Of a stretch of DNA of 64,000 bases, positions 53,341 through 62,883 are shown piece by piece. The position numbers were made by a program, and so were the translations under genes. This DNA comes from Verrucomicrobiota bacterium. Its GTDB lineage: Bacteria > Verrucomicrobiota > Verrucomicrobiia > CAIQCK01. Where the stretch lies: positions 124,001 through 188,000 of the forward strand of contig JAPLTX010000014.1 in assembly GCA_026397915.1 (NCBI GenBank). Reading direction: 5' to 3'. The notes beneath the pieces were generated by a model, which worked only from the letters and a program-made list of their open reading frames with translations, did not search any database and was not told where the DNA came from. Position 1 is the first letter of the stretch, and the number at the start of each line of letters is the position of its first letter.

Positions 53341-54651
53341 TCACTTCCCGCTGCCGGCGCGCGGCTTTGGTTTGATGAAGATCACTTCGGCGTAATCAAT
53401 CCATCCCTTGCGCAGGTCCATGCGGAACCAGCCTTCGCTGTTCTTCTGGTGGAAGCGGGTGGCCGAGCGGGGGCCGAACTCCTTGAGGTCGTATTGCGCC
53501 CACGTCTTGCCCATGTCGAGCGAGACGATGATGCCGGTCTTCATCGGCGAGGCGGGCGCGCAATGCGACGCCAGGATCACGCCGTCCTGGATGATCATGT
53601 TGCCGGACTCGATCTGCGGGTTGAACAACATCGTGTGCTTCTCCGGCTTGGTGATGTCGGCAGGGTCGCAACAGAAGATACCCCGGTCGTAGGCGCCTTC
53701 GTTATACGGCCTGCGAGCGTTCGCGTCGCTGATCCAGTAGCATTTCCCGTCCACGAAGTTGATGCCGCCGCATTTGTAACGCGAGTTCGAGTCCACCGAG
53801 ATGAGGACCTTCCACTGCCACTTGTCCTTCTTCGCGTCGTAGGTGCCGCGCAGCCAGTGACACTCAAGCCCGGCTCCCCGGTCAATGTCGCCCGTGCAGG
53901 CGTAGAACGCGTTTTCGGGCGAATTATACGCGACCGTGTGGACGTGGCGGCAAATCACCGGATTGTCGGGATTGCCCAGCAGCGTGCCCGTCTTGGCGCC
54001 GCCGGGCGAGCCGTTGTCGCGGAGACACGGATTCTGCCCGAAGGCATACGCAATCTTCACGGTCCGCCCGCCGTCGGTGGAGTAGTAGATGTTCACGGGG
54101 ACAGCGCCACCGACGACGTTGCAGTAGTTGCCCCACACCATCATCTCCTTGCCGTTCACGTCCCACGAGATGACGCCCGCGAGCGTGTGGAAATACCAGC
54201 CGGGGTTGTCGGGATTCTTAGGCGTGTGCGGGAGGTAATCCGCACCGCTGGCATCCTTCACCGTGATCGGCTTGATCGTCCTCAGCTTGTCGGTGCTGAG
54301 GAAGAGTTTCTCGCGCGTGCTGAAGAGAACGTTCCCGTTCTTGAGGATGTGGCTGAACGTGATGTTCTTTTCCTCGGGGAACGCAATGCGGTGCGGCCAC
54401 GTGCGGCCGTTGTCCTCGGAGAGAAACACCTGCCCGTCCTCATGACCGAACGCCTTGTTATCGCGCTGCGAGTCAATGTAAGGCCCCGGCGGCTGTGGCC
54501 GATACCAGAAGTGGTCGTTGGAAGGGAAGTCGGATGCGGTGGCGGCTGGATTCGCGCCGAGCTTGCGCGCGCCGGCGATCATCATTCCACCGGCAGTTGC
54601 AGCGGCAGTGCCCAGAAAACGGCGACGGGTGATTCGTTGTTGTGGCTTCAT
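53341..54651 (-). CDS. Tat-exported BNR/sialidase-like beta-propeller protein
   Basis: A 436-residue protein with twin-arginine signal RITRRRFLGTAAATAGGMM near the start at 54651. The body contains Asp-box-like motifs (SEDNGRTWPH, STDGGRTVK, SLDMGKTWAQ) typical of sialidase/BNR six-bladed propellers. The arginine triad of true sialidases was not confirmed, so it may be an exo-sialidase, another glycosidase or a binding protein. It lies 115 bp after the SDR gene, 145 bp before the coiled-coil protein, all on the minus strand. Confidence 0.8.
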   Translation of the reverse strand: MKPQQRITRRRFLGTAAATAGGMMIAGARKLGANPAATASDFPSNDHFWYRPQPPGPYIDSQRDNKAFGHEDGQVFLSEDNGRTWPHRIAFPEEKNITFSHILKNGNVLFSTREKLFLSTDKLRTIKPITVKDASGADYLPHTPKNPDNPGWYFHTLAGVISWDVNGKEMMVWGNYCNVVGGAVPVNIYYSTDGGRTVKIAYAFGQNPCLRDNGSPGGAKTGTLLGNPDNPVICRHVHTVAYNSPENAFYACTGDIDRGAGLECHWLRGTYDAKKDKWQWKVLISVDSNSRYKCGGINFVDGKCYWISDANARRPYNEGAYDRGIFCCDPADITKPEKHTMLFNPQIESGNMIIQDGVILASHCAPASPMKTGIIVSLDMGKTWAQYDLKEFGPRSATRFHQKNSEGWFRMDLRKGWIDYAEVIFIKPKPRAGSGK

Positions 54652-54766
54652 GGAGTTCTTCCTCTTCTGATGCTTCGGAGCTTTCGTTCGCTTCTGCGAG
54701 CGCCTTGGTTTGTTCACGTCGCGAGGATACGCCACCCCCGCGAGCCGTCAACGGGGAATTCCTCTC

Positions 54767-55507
54767 TCAAAACGGCTGGCTGGTCCGACGGCGGATGTAG
54801 ATCTCATCAATGGCCGCCTTCTCGGACAGCGACAGCAGGAACATCACAGTTTGAGCGATGTCCTCCGGCTTCATCAAGATCGAACGATCCAAATCCGGCC
54901 GAGCGTCGCCGACCAAGCCCGTGTCCACGCCGCCGGGCAGGATCGCGCTGACCCGGATGCCGTGCGGTTGGGCTTCCACCGCAAGCGACTTGGTCAGCCC
55001 CATCACGGCGTGCTTGGTGGCCGTGTAGGCGGCCTGATTGGGGTAACCTTTGAAGCCAACCACGCTGGAGATGTTGATGATGTAGCCGCAACGCTGCGGG
55101 ATCATCAGTCGCATGGCCTGTTGGCAGCACCAGAACGTGCCAAGCAGATTGACCGCCACCACCTGTTTCAAATCCGCGCTGGCAAAATCCACCAGCGGCC
55201 CGAACCGGCCGATGCCCGCGTTGTTGACCAGCACGTCCAGCCGTCCCAGCCGTTCCCTGACTTGCGCGAACGCGGCGCTCACCTGCTCTTCCTGCGCGAT
55301 GTCCAGCGGCAGCGCCATCGCCCGGCCTCCGGCGGTGACAATCTCCCGCACCACCGTTTCGATCTCCGTTTTGCTCCGTGCCGCCGCCACCACATGAGCA
55401 CCGGCCGCTCCGAGCGCGCGGGCAATGGCCTGGCCGATTCCCCGGCCCGCTCCAGTGACGAGGACCACTTGTCCTGTAAGTTGTTTTGACATGGCTTTTA
55501 CTGACAT
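54767..55507 (-). CDS. Short-chain dehydrogenase/reductase (SDR)
   Basis: A cytoplasmic NAD(P)-dependent oxidoreductase of 246 residues. The cofactor motif TGAGRGIG is at about 19-26, NNAG at about 95 and the catalytic Ser/Tyr/Lys in NISSVVGFKG and YTATKHAVMG. The C terminus is standard for classical SDRs. The start overlaps the stop of beta-helix protein B by one base (TAATG), so it is coupled to the two beta-helix genes. It may act on a sugar released by them; that is inference. The remaining substrate options are wide. Confidence 0.93.
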   Translation of the reverse strand: MSVKAMSKQLTGQVVLVTGAGRGIGQAIARALGAAGAHVVAAARSKTEIETVVREIVTAGGRAMALPLDIAQEEQVSAAFAQVRERLGRLDVLVNNAGIGRFGPLVDFASADLKQVVAVNLLGTFWCCQQAMRLMIPQRCGYIINISSVVGFKGYPNQAAYTATKHAVMGLTKSLAVEAQPHGIRVSAILPGGVDTGLVGDARPDLDRSILMKPEDIAQTVMFLLSLSEKAAIDEIYIRRRTSQPF

Positions 55508-57648
55508 TATTTCTTCCCGTCAAACCCAGCGATGTGGTTGCCGATGAGATCGAACTTGCCGTTGCCAACGATGGCTTGCGCCGCATTCGTTGCACCGCCG
55601 CGCTCGATGAGGTTGTTGCGGAAGAACGACGTGTCGCTGCCGTGGCTGGTCAGCACGGCTGGTTGCTGGCAGCCGGCAATTGTGTTGTCGTGGATGTTCC
55701 AGTTGACCGACGGTGGCCAGACCTCGAAGCGGTCGCCGATCTTCATGTCGTGAGGTTCCTTCAGCTTGAACTGAAGCGTCGTCGCGTCGTAGCCATCAAT
55801 CACAAACCGTCCCGCCGGCTTGTTCGCCTTCAACCAGACGAGGTTCCAGTTGCGGTAGAGATGCGACGTGCGCCATTCGAGCGGCAATCCGATCTGTCGG
55901 AACGTGCGCGAATCGGCGGTTTCGGTGATTGTTCCGGAAAGGCGTTGCGTGGTGATACCGCGACCGCAGTTGCGGATCAGGTTGTCGTGGACGTTCACGT
56001 TCAGCGCGCCGTCACGAAACTGGAGGCCGGTCACTTTCGGATCGCACGTGCCGCGCACATAGATCTGGTTGTCGTGGACGAGTGTGTCGGAGGCACTGAC
56101 GTTGATGCCGATGCGCGCGGCCGGTTTTTCGCCAGTGTAGGTCAGGTCAATGATGTTGCCGCTGATCGTGATGTTCCGCGATGGGTAGTTGTTGTGGACG
56201 GTGGCGCTCGACGCGTGGATGGCGTTGCCGTTGTAGTTGATGAAGAGGTTGTTGGCGACCACGACCTGCGTGGTGCCGTAGATCACCGTGACGCCGCCAC
56301 AGCGGCCGATGCCCTCGAAGACGTTGTCGCGCACGATAGCCTGACCAATGCCAAGGTCGTGGTAATGGTCCAGTCGCGGCAGCGTGTGCGGGATGTCGCC
56401 GATGGTGACGGGGCCAGCGTTGCGCATGTAGTTGCCGATGAAGCGGATGAACCGGCCCGATCCCTCGTAAGCGTGCCAGCCTGCGCCGTCTATGCGGCAA
56501 TGCAGGACGCTGGTGTTCTCGGCGAAGTCGCAGTTGTTGAAAGCGTTCGCCGCGCAGTCGGTCACCGAACAGCGCAGGAACGTTGCGGACTTGGTGTATT
56601 GCTTCGGTTCCTCCGCGCCGCGCCGATACGGGCCGCCTGAGATGAAACACTCGCTGGCCATCTGGCTGGCGTGGACGTTCTCGAAGAGCACACGCTCGGT
56701 GGCGTTGATGCTGGCACCGCTGCAGCTCTTCAGCGTGCAAGCCCAGAAGGAGAAGCCGCTCGATGTGCGGAACGCGCCGGGCTGTTCCGCCAACCCGGTG
56801 TGGCCGACGAGCCGGAGATTGCGCACAGTCACTTCCGTGCCGTGATCGAGGGCGAGGCACGCGCCCTGTCCGTCGGCGATGTCGAGGATCGTGTCCACGG
56901 AGCTTTGTCCCTCGATGACGATGGCGCCGGCGTTCCGCACAAACAGCCCGTTGGCCAACCGGTATCGGCCGATCGGGATGAACACGTTCTTCTTCTCGCG
57001 GATGGCGCGATCAATCGCCGCCTGGAGCGCCATGCTATCACAGTGCCTGACGACGGCATCATTGGCCGCGCGGTTTGCGCTGGTCCGTAACGTCAACACG
57101 TTTCCCTCGATCTTCTCGATCACGCTGACAAGCTGGTCGCGCGCGCTGAAACTGATCATGTGGCCCGGCTTCCAGTCGCGCCGGCTGAACCGCACCTCGA
57201 CGCCACCGCCCAGCGGCTGCCAATCGTGAGTGACCGCCACCTTCGTTGCCTTCCAACTCCGCGCCAGATCATCGCTCCATCGGAACGTCGGCCCGGCGCT
57301 GTCTATCTCCAGCAGGAATACGATCCAACTGCCCGCGCTGCCGTCGTAGCCGCGAATCTCCAGCCCCGTGTCCTTGCTCGCGCCGATGTAAGGCTCGCCC
57401 GGCCCCCAGAGCGTCGGGTTGACGTAGCGGATGTTGCAGCGCGACACCATGACACCTTGGCCGACCTTGAAATCGCCTACGTTATTGACCGTGATCTGTT
57501 TCGATCCAGCGATGGTGGCGGCCGGCGTTTCGAACGCGGAACCAGATACGCCGCAGTCGCGGACGTTGAGCCATTGGCACTCGTCAGCTTGTGCGAAGCT
57601 GAGGCCAAGCAAGAGAAGGGTGGCCTTGACGGCAAATAATACGTTCAT
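55507..57648 (-). CDS. Secreted beta-helix protein B
   Basis: A 713-residue paralogue of proteins A and C. The signal peptide is MNVLFAVKATLLLLGLSFAQA. The shared N-terminal domain WLNVRDCGVSGSAFETPAAT then VGDFKVGQGVMVSRCN is followed by about 400 residues of right-handed beta-helix repeats (FIPIGRYRLANGLFV, VLFENVHASQMASECF, VLHCRIDGAGWHAYEGSG). The intact C-terminal motif NLIERGGATNAAQAIVGNGK shows what is missing in protein A. It overlaps gene C by 4 bp and the SDR gene by 1 bp. A role in polysaccharide breakdown or surface binding is likely; no catalytic residues were assigned. Confidence 0.85.
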   Translation of the reverse strand: MNVLFAVKATLLLLGLSFAQADECQWLNVRDCGVSGSAFETPAATIAGSKQITVNNVGDFKVGQGVMVSRCNIRYVNPTLWGPGEPYIGASKDTGLEIRGYDGSAGSWIVFLLEIDSAGPTFRWSDDLARSWKATKVAVTHDWQPLGGGVEVRFSRRDWKPGHMISFSARDQLVSVIEKIEGNVLTLRTSANRAANDAVVRHCDSMALQAAIDRAIREKKNVFIPIGRYRLANGLFVRNAGAIVIEGQSSVDTILDIADGQGACLALDHGTEVTVRNLRLVGHTGLAEQPGAFRTSSGFSFWACTLKSCSGASINATERVLFENVHASQMASECFISGGPYRRGAEEPKQYTKSATFLRCSVTDCAANAFNNCDFAENTSVLHCRIDGAGWHAYEGSGRFIRFIGNYMRNAGPVTIGDIPHTLPRLDHYHDLGIGQAIVRDNVFEGIGRCGGVTVIYGTTQVVVANNLFINYNGNAIHASSATVHNNYPSRNITISGNIIDLTYTGEKPAARIGINVSASDTLVHDNQIYVRGTCDPKVTGLQFRDGALNVNVHDNLIRNCGRGITTQRLSGTITETADSRTFRQIGLPLEWRTSHLYRNWNLVWLKANKPAGRFVIDGYDATTLQFKLKEPHDMKIGDRFEVWPPSVNWNIHDNTIAGCQQPAVLTSHGSDTSFFRNNLIERGGATNAAQAIVGNGKFDLIGNHIAGFDGKK

Positions 57649-59855
57649 GGTTTCGGAGACAATTGGGGGCCGTTTCCATCAAAACCGGCAGTATGATTGC
57701 CGATCAACTTGAACCAGCCAGAGCTTGTGATTGCCTGCATTGCGTTGGTAGCGCCGCCGCGTTCGATAAGGTTATTGCGAAAGAACGAGGTGTCGCTGCC
57801 GTGGCCGGTGAACGCAGCGGGCTGGGCGCAGCCGGTGATCGTGTTGTCGTGGAGGTTCCAGTTGGCCAAGGGTGCGAAGACTTCGAAGCGATCACCAACT
57901 TTTATCGCGCGCGGCTGTTTGAGTTTGAAGTGGAACGTTTCCGGGTCGAAGGACTCGATGATGGAGAAGCCGTCGGGTTTGGTGCCATGGAACCACGCGA
58001 TGTTCCAGCCGCGATAACGGTGCGACAGCCGCCGTTCCATCGGCACAGTGCCACGACCCGCTTTGAAGGTCGTCGGACCCACGATTTCGCCGACGAGTGA
58101 GTAGGCGCTGTCGCTGAAGATGCCCGTGCCGCAGTTGCGCAACAGGTTGTCGTGGACGATGAGGTTGATGGCCGGCTCGGTGAGGCGAATGGCGATGACG
58201 TTGGTGTCGCACGCGCCGCGCGTATAGACCTGGTTGTCGCTGACGATGACATCGGACGAGCCAACGTGAATGGCGACGCGCGCGCGCGACGGTTCGCCGA
58301 CGGCGGTCATGTCCATGATGTTGCCGGTGATGGTGCAGTTGCTCGTGGGCAGGCTGCGCTCGTCACCGCCGGGGGTGATCTCGATGCCGCAGGAGTTGTA
58401 GTTGATGAAAAGGTTGTTGCGGACGATGACCTGCGTGGCGCCGTCGGTGGCGCGGACGATGTAGCCGCCGGGGCGGTTGTTGTAGCACGTGCGGCCCTCG
58501 AACACGTTGTCGGCAACGATGTGCTGGGCGGAGCCGAGTTGTTCGAGGTGCTCGGCGCGGCTGCGGATGTTGCCCATCGCGATGGTGCCGGAGTTGCGGA
58601 CGTAGTTGCCGATGAACCGCACGAACCGCGACGCGCCCTCCCACGTGCAGCCGCCCACGTCCACGATGCGGCAGTGGAGCACACTGGTGTTCTCGGCAAG
58701 GTCGTTGTTGTTGAAACCGTTGCCATCGCAGTTGGTGGCCGAGCAGCGCAGGTAGGTCAGCGACTTTGTGTAGGCCGGCGGCGCATTGGTGCCGCTGCGC
58801 GAACTACCCTGGCAGTAGAACGCCTCGATGTTCATCTTGCTGGCGTGGCAGTTCTCGACCAGCACGCGCTCCGTGTTGGTGATGTGCATGGCCGAGCACG
58901 GCTTCAGGCCGGCGGGCCAGCAAGCTTTGCCGCTGCTTGTCCGGAAACTGTGCCAGCCCGGCCCGTCGCCCAGTCCCGTGTGGCCGACCATCCGCAGATT
59001 GCGGACGGTCACGTCAGTGCCGCCTCGCAGGCTCACGCACGTCCCGTAGCCTTCCGATATGTCGAGCACGGTCTCCGCGCCGCTGGCGCCTTCGATCACG
59101 ATGGAAGCAGCGTTGCTTACGGAGATGCCGTTCGTCAGCCTGTAGTGGCCTGCGGGAATGAAAACGTTCCGCTTTTCCTTCACCGCTCGCGTGACGGCGG
59201 CTTGCAGCGCCTCGCTGTCGCAATGCCGCACCACCGCGTCCTTCACCGTCCACGTCACTGCGTGCGCCAGCGTCAGCACGTTGCCCTCGATCTTCTCGAT
59301 CTTGCTGAACAGCGGGTCGCGCGCGTGGAACGTGATTATGTTGCCGGGCTGCCAATCGCGCTTCTTGAGTTTGATCTCCACGCCGCTGCTAAGCGGCTGC
59401 CAGTCGAACGTGACCGGCACCTTCGCCCCCTTCCAGGTGCGCGCCATGTCATCGCTCCAACGGAACGTGAGCGGCTCGGCGCTGTTGATCTCGACAAGGA
59501 ACACGAGCCAACTGCCGCTGGAGCCGTTGTAGCCGCGCAACTCCGCCGCGCCGCCGAGCGGCGTTGTGCCGAAAGGATTGTCCGGCGATTTCAGAATGCA
59601 GCGGGTGAACTGTGGATTGCATTTCGATATCATCACGCCCTGCCCGACTTTGAAATCACCGGCCTTGGCCACCGTGATCTGCTTCGATCCGGCCGTCGCC
59701 GCCGCGGTCGTCTCGAACGTCGAACCGGACGCGCCGAAGTCTCCCACATTGAGCCAATGGCCCGCCTGCGCGGGCGGCTCGTTCGTCGCGGCAAGGCAGC
59801 GAACGGCGGTGAAGACGAGGAACGAGAAAAGTGTCAGACTCTGGCGTGCGTTCAT
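57645..59855 (-). CDS. Secreted beta-helix protein C
   Basis: A 736-residue paralogue of A and B, start at the ATG at 59855, which opens the signal MNARQSLTLFSFLVFTAVRC. WLNVGDFGASGSTFETTAAA starts the conserved N-terminal domain. The helix body has FIPAGHYRLTNGISV, RVLVENCHASKMNIEAFY and VLHCRIVDVGGCTWEG (nearly identical to A), and the ending NLIERGGATNAMQAITSSGW. It is the first gene of the C-B-SDR operon and overlaps B by 4 bp, so B and C look like a tandem duplication. C is closer to A in the central segment than B is. Confidence 0.85.
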   Translation of the reverse strand: MNARQSLTLFSFLVFTAVRCLAATNEPPAQAGHWLNVGDFGASGSTFETTAAATAGSKQITVAKAGDFKVGQGVMISKCNPQFTRCILKSPDNPFGTTPLGGAAELRGYNGSSGSWLVFLVEINSAEPLTFRWSDDMARTWKGAKVPVTFDWQPLSSGVEIKLKKRDWQPGNIITFHARDPLFSKIEKIEGNVLTLAHAVTWTVKDAVVRHCDSEALQAAVTRAVKEKRNVFIPAGHYRLTNGISVSNAASIVIEGASGAETVLDISEGYGTCVSLRGGTDVTVRNLRMVGHTGLGDGPGWHSFRTSSGKACWPAGLKPCSAMHITNTERVLVENCHASKMNIEAFYCQGSSRSGTNAPPAYTKSLTYLRCSATNCDGNGFNNNDLAENTSVLHCRIVDVGGCTWEGASRFVRFIGNYVRNSGTIAMGNIRSRAEHLEQLGSAQHIVADNVFEGRTCYNNRPGGYIVRATDGATQVIVRNNLFINYNSCGIEITPGGDERSLPTSNCTITGNIMDMTAVGEPSRARVAIHVGSSDVIVSDNQVYTRGACDTNVIAIRLTEPAINLIVHDNLLRNCGTGIFSDSAYSLVGEIVGPTTFKAGRGTVPMERRLSHRYRGWNIAWFHGTKPDGFSIIESFDPETFHFKLKQPRAIKVGDRFEVFAPLANWNLHDNTITGCAQPAAFTGHGSDTSFFRNNLIERGGATNAMQAITSSGWFKLIGNHTAGFDGNGPQLSPKP

Positions 59856-59936
59856 AGGACTAGCTCCAGTGTTGCGCAGAGAGTGCCTCAACTCCGCACG
59901 GACGGGCGAGATTATTCTGTTTCCCTGCGCGCCGGG

Positions 59937-61820
59937 TCAAAGGCCCAAGTCGGTCGCGAGTGTCTTGCGGTAGTCCGCTTTGTCCACGTCCTTCCACTCG
60001 CGAATGCGTGTCAACTTGCTGCGCTCGAAGGTCTGCATGAACGTCGCGAACCGCTCCCGCGCCAGCGTGATCAACTCGCGTTGCGGCGCGCTGCGTTTGC
60101 TATCGGAAACGTTCGCCGCCTTCCTGGCTTGCTCGGCAATGGTGTAATCCACGCTCATCCGCGAGCGCCGGACACGATTAAGAACGCCGGCGTCTTTTCT
60201 CGCCAGCCCTTCGGCCTCGTCCCAGAGCGCGCTGGCCTGCATCAGCAACTCCGGCGTGAGGTGCGCGCTGGTCGGCTTGGCATAGATGCCGACATGAACC
60301 TGCTGCTTCTCGGCGTAGTCGTGGATGAGGTCGAGGTAACGCTGTATCACCGGCGCCGCCGGGCCGTAGTAGGCGTCGAGGAACTCGCGCGTCGCCAGCG
60401 CCTCGTCGTAGTTTGGGTTCCAGAGGAACTTCGCGATCAGATATGCCTTCAGCGCGACCATCTCACTGTCGAACGTGTCATAGGTGCCCTGTTCAAAGAC
60501 GCCGGCAACGTGGTTTGCCGCGAACAGGCGGATGTTGTCGTCGAGCAGCCGCTTGTTGGGTAGCGGCAGCAGGTAGTGCGCGTAATCGGTCGTGTAATCC
60601 CAGATCCAGAGCCGGTTGCAGACCTTCGCCCACGCTTGCAGGTCGGCGACGAACTTCTTGTTCGCCTCCTGGCAACCGCTCGCCAGCGGGTGCGCGAAGC
60701 AGCATTCGATGTTGGCGAGGCGGATAACGACGTTCGGGCGTGGGCGCATCGTCTTCGGTGGCTGGCGCGACCATTGGTAGGCCAGCGTCTCCACGATCTT
60801 GTCGGGGAACTCTTTCTCGACGGCCTCCGCGACGCGGTTCACGAGATGTAGCAGCGGGCCCATCCCGCTCTCCTCGGCCTTGGTCAGCGTTGAGCAACGG
60901 TCACACTCGCAGGGTTCTCTGTTGTCGCTCTGGCTGAGAGAGAAGACCGTCGCATCAGGTTGCTGTCGCATGCCGGCGCGGATCGCCTCGGTGCAGACCC
61001 GGATGACGTCTTCGTTGGTGCAACAGAGCTGGGTCGTTTTCCGCTTGCCCTTACGCAGCGCGAAGTATTCCGGATGCGTGGCAAAAAACGCGTTCGATGA
61101 CACAATCTTATCGAAGGTGTGGACGAAGAACCCGAACCCGAATCGGACGCTGCCACCGTGCCGCGCGTCGAGTTCCGGCACCGGCGGTCGGATGTTCTGC
61201 CGCTCCAACAACCGTCCGCGGCCGCCCGCGCCGTTGAGACGGTTCCGTGCCATCCAGTTTCCGTCGAAGCTCTCCCACGTGTAGGTTTCGCGATACTCGA
61301 ACACCGGCACCTTGCGCTCGTCCAGCCGAGGCAGCGGGAGATGTCGCATCAGCGGCACACGCTCGATCTCCGGCGTGAACCATCGGCAACCGAAGTGGTC
61401 CTCCAGCAAACTATAAATGCCGTAGAGTGTCCCGCGCGGCTCGCCCCCGGCAATCACCAGCCGCTCGCCGACCGTGCGTAACACGTAACCCTCTTTCCCC
61501 AACGCGGCCCAATCAATCGCAACACCCAGCGAATCTAGTCGGTTTGATTTCCCGACGAGAATCTCCCGCGCCCGCTCCGGGTCCGAGTCCGCAACTATTG
61601 GCAACCGCGCGCCGGTGATCTTCACCAAGTGATTCTGAAGCTCTTGCGCGACGTAATTGACCGAGGGAGATGCTGCGCGAGCGATCACGATCTGATAGTC
61701 GGAGCGGCCTGAGTCGGCCAGCATTGGCTCGGTCGCGCGCTGGGCCGTAGGCGGGCCGGCGCACCCCGCGAGAAACAACAAGGCGGCGCTGAGAACACAG
61801 AGAGCTGGTTGCGGCTGCAT
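59937..61820 (-). CDS. DUF4838 lipoprotein with GH67/GH20-like N-terminal domain
   Basis: A 627-residue lipoprotein (LLFLAGC lipobox at residues 15-21). Residues about 40-150 resemble the small alpha/beta domain found at the start of alpha-glucuronidases and GH20 enzymes (SVNYVAQELQNHLVKITGA, GEPRGTLYGIYSLLEDHFGC). The following DUF4838 barrel has EYRETYTWESFDGNWMARN, FVHTFDKIVSSNAFFATHPE and SLSQSDNREPCECDRCSTL, with paired cysteines. NRLWIWDYTTDYAHYLLP is also typical. The family is believed to act on glycans, but the activity is unproven here. It ends 81 bp from gene C and starts 2 bp after the TIM-barrel gene stop, in the same operon as that gene. Confidence 0.85.
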   Translation of the reverse strand: MQPQPALCVLSAALLFLAGCAGPPTAQRATEPMLADSGRSDYQIVIARAASPSVNYVAQELQNHLVKITGARLPIVADSDPERAREILVGKSNRLDSLGVAIDWAALGKEGYVLRTVGERLVIAGGEPRGTLYGIYSLLEDHFGCRWFTPEIERVPLMRHLPLPRLDERKVPVFEYRETYTWESFDGNWMARNRLNGAGGRGRLLERQNIRPPVPELDARHGGSVRFGFGFFVHTFDKIVSSNAFFATHPEYFALRKGKRKTTQLCCTNEDVIRVCTEAIRAGMRQQPDATVFSLSQSDNREPCECDRCSTLTKAEESGMGPLLHLVNRVAEAVEKEFPDKIVETLAYQWSRQPPKTMRPRPNVVIRLANIECCFAHPLASGCQEANKKFVADLQAWAKVCNRLWIWDYTTDYAHYLLPLPNKRLLDDNIRLFAANHVAGVFEQGTYDTFDSEMVALKAYLIAKFLWNPNYDEALATREFLDAYYGPAAPVIQRYLDLIHDYAEKQQVHVGIYAKPTSAHLTPELLMQASALWDEAEGLARKDAGVLNRVRRSRMSVDYTIAEQARKAANVSDSKRSAPQRELITLARERFATFMQTFERSKLTRIREWKDVDKADYRKTLATDLGL

Positions 61821-61822
61821 CG

Positions 61823-62770
61823 CTAAGCCCGTTTTCCCAGTTCCCGCGTGAACTGCGCGTTGGCGCCAACCTCGTCAAAGAACCACGGGAACATGCCGAC
61901 GATGACGCCGTCGGTCGGTTTGATGTTCTCGAAGGCGAACTTGAAGGCGGCGCGCACGGTCTGCTGGTTCGAGCAGTGACGGCCGGAGCCGAGAATCTTG
62001 AAACCGAAGCACGGCTGTTTCACTTGGCGGACCACCTGCGTCATCGCCTTCGGGTCGTCTTTGAAGAACGGCAAGCCGAAGTCGAGCATGGGAATCTCTG
62101 CATCCTTGTGCACCATTTTGCGCGTGAGGAAGTAAAAGCAGGTCATGAAGAAATCCACTTCCCAGCCTTCGTCGGCGACGCGCTTGATGCAGTCCGGGTT
62201 GTGCGCCGAGACGCCGGCCAGCACGCCGCAGTCGTGCGCCGCCTTGACGTAATCATGCACCTCGCCCGTCTTGCCGGCGGCGAAGAGCCGGTCGGTCGCG
62301 CCGCCGTGATGGACCATCGCGATGGGCTGCGTGCGCTCGACCGCATCCTTGACCTTCTCGCGTTGCGAGTGGAGGCAAATGAACGACATCTTGCTGCCGC
62401 GCTCGCGCAGCGGACGAAGGTAGGGCAGCGCACGGTCGGGATCGGCGAACTGGTGGGTCGTGATGCCCGCGCGCTCGCAGTTCTGGAGAAACTCCACGGT
62501 CCGCTCCGGCGTGTAGTAATCCTTCATGTGACGGTCGGCGTGCTGGCCTGCGTAGGAGTAGCCGAGGATCGGATTGGAGCCGGCCACGAGTCGGCTGATG
62601 CGATGTTTGCCGATCTGGATCGTGGGCAGCACGGCCGGCACCGGTTCCGCCGCCTCGATGGCCCATTTCGGTCCCAACGTCGTGGCCGCGGCCATTCCCA
62701 TTAGCTGTGCCAGAAAGCTGCGGCGTCCGGTCATTGCGGTTCTCTCGTCAGACATTTTGTCGGTTTGCAT
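61823..62770 (-). CDS. Tat-exported TIM-barrel protein, aldo/keto-reductase-like (second copy)
   Basis: A 315-residue paralogue of the protein at 6127-7128. The ATG at 62770 has AAAGGAGC 8 bp upstream; the long open frame before it is shadow of the neighbouring gene. The twin-arginine signal is TGRRSFLAQLMGMAAATTL. IGKHRISRLVAGSNPILGYS, then THQFADPDRALPYLRPL, MVHHGGATDRLFAAGK and CFGFKILGSGRHCSNQQTV, map onto the same barrel positions. AKR catalytic residues are not evident. It precedes the DUF4838 gene by 2 bp, linking this barrel family to glycan loci a second time. Confidence 0.78.
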   Translation of the reverse strand: MQTDKMSDERTAMTGRRSFLAQLMGMAAATTLGPKWAIEAAEPVPAVLPTIQIGKHRISRLVAGSNPILGYSYAGQHADRHMKDYYTPERTVEFLQNCERAGITTHQFADPDRALPYLRPLRERGSKMSFICLHSQREKVKDAVERTQPIAMVHHGGATDRLFAAGKTGEVHDYVKAAHDCGVLAGVSAHNPDCIKRVADEGWEVDFFMTCFYFLTRKMVHKDAEIPMLDFGLPFFKDDPKAMTQVVRQVKQPCFGFKILGSGRHCSNQQTVRAAFKFAFENIKPTDGVIVGMFPWFFDEVGANAQFTRELGKRA

Positions 62771-62883
62771 TGTTTGTTGCTCCTTTCGAAGTGGTCGTCT
62801 CCGGGACGGCACCACAGTGATGATTGGCTTTTGAATTTTTATGGTGAGTTGGTTCCAATTTGCTTGGGCTTGCGGCTCACGTC

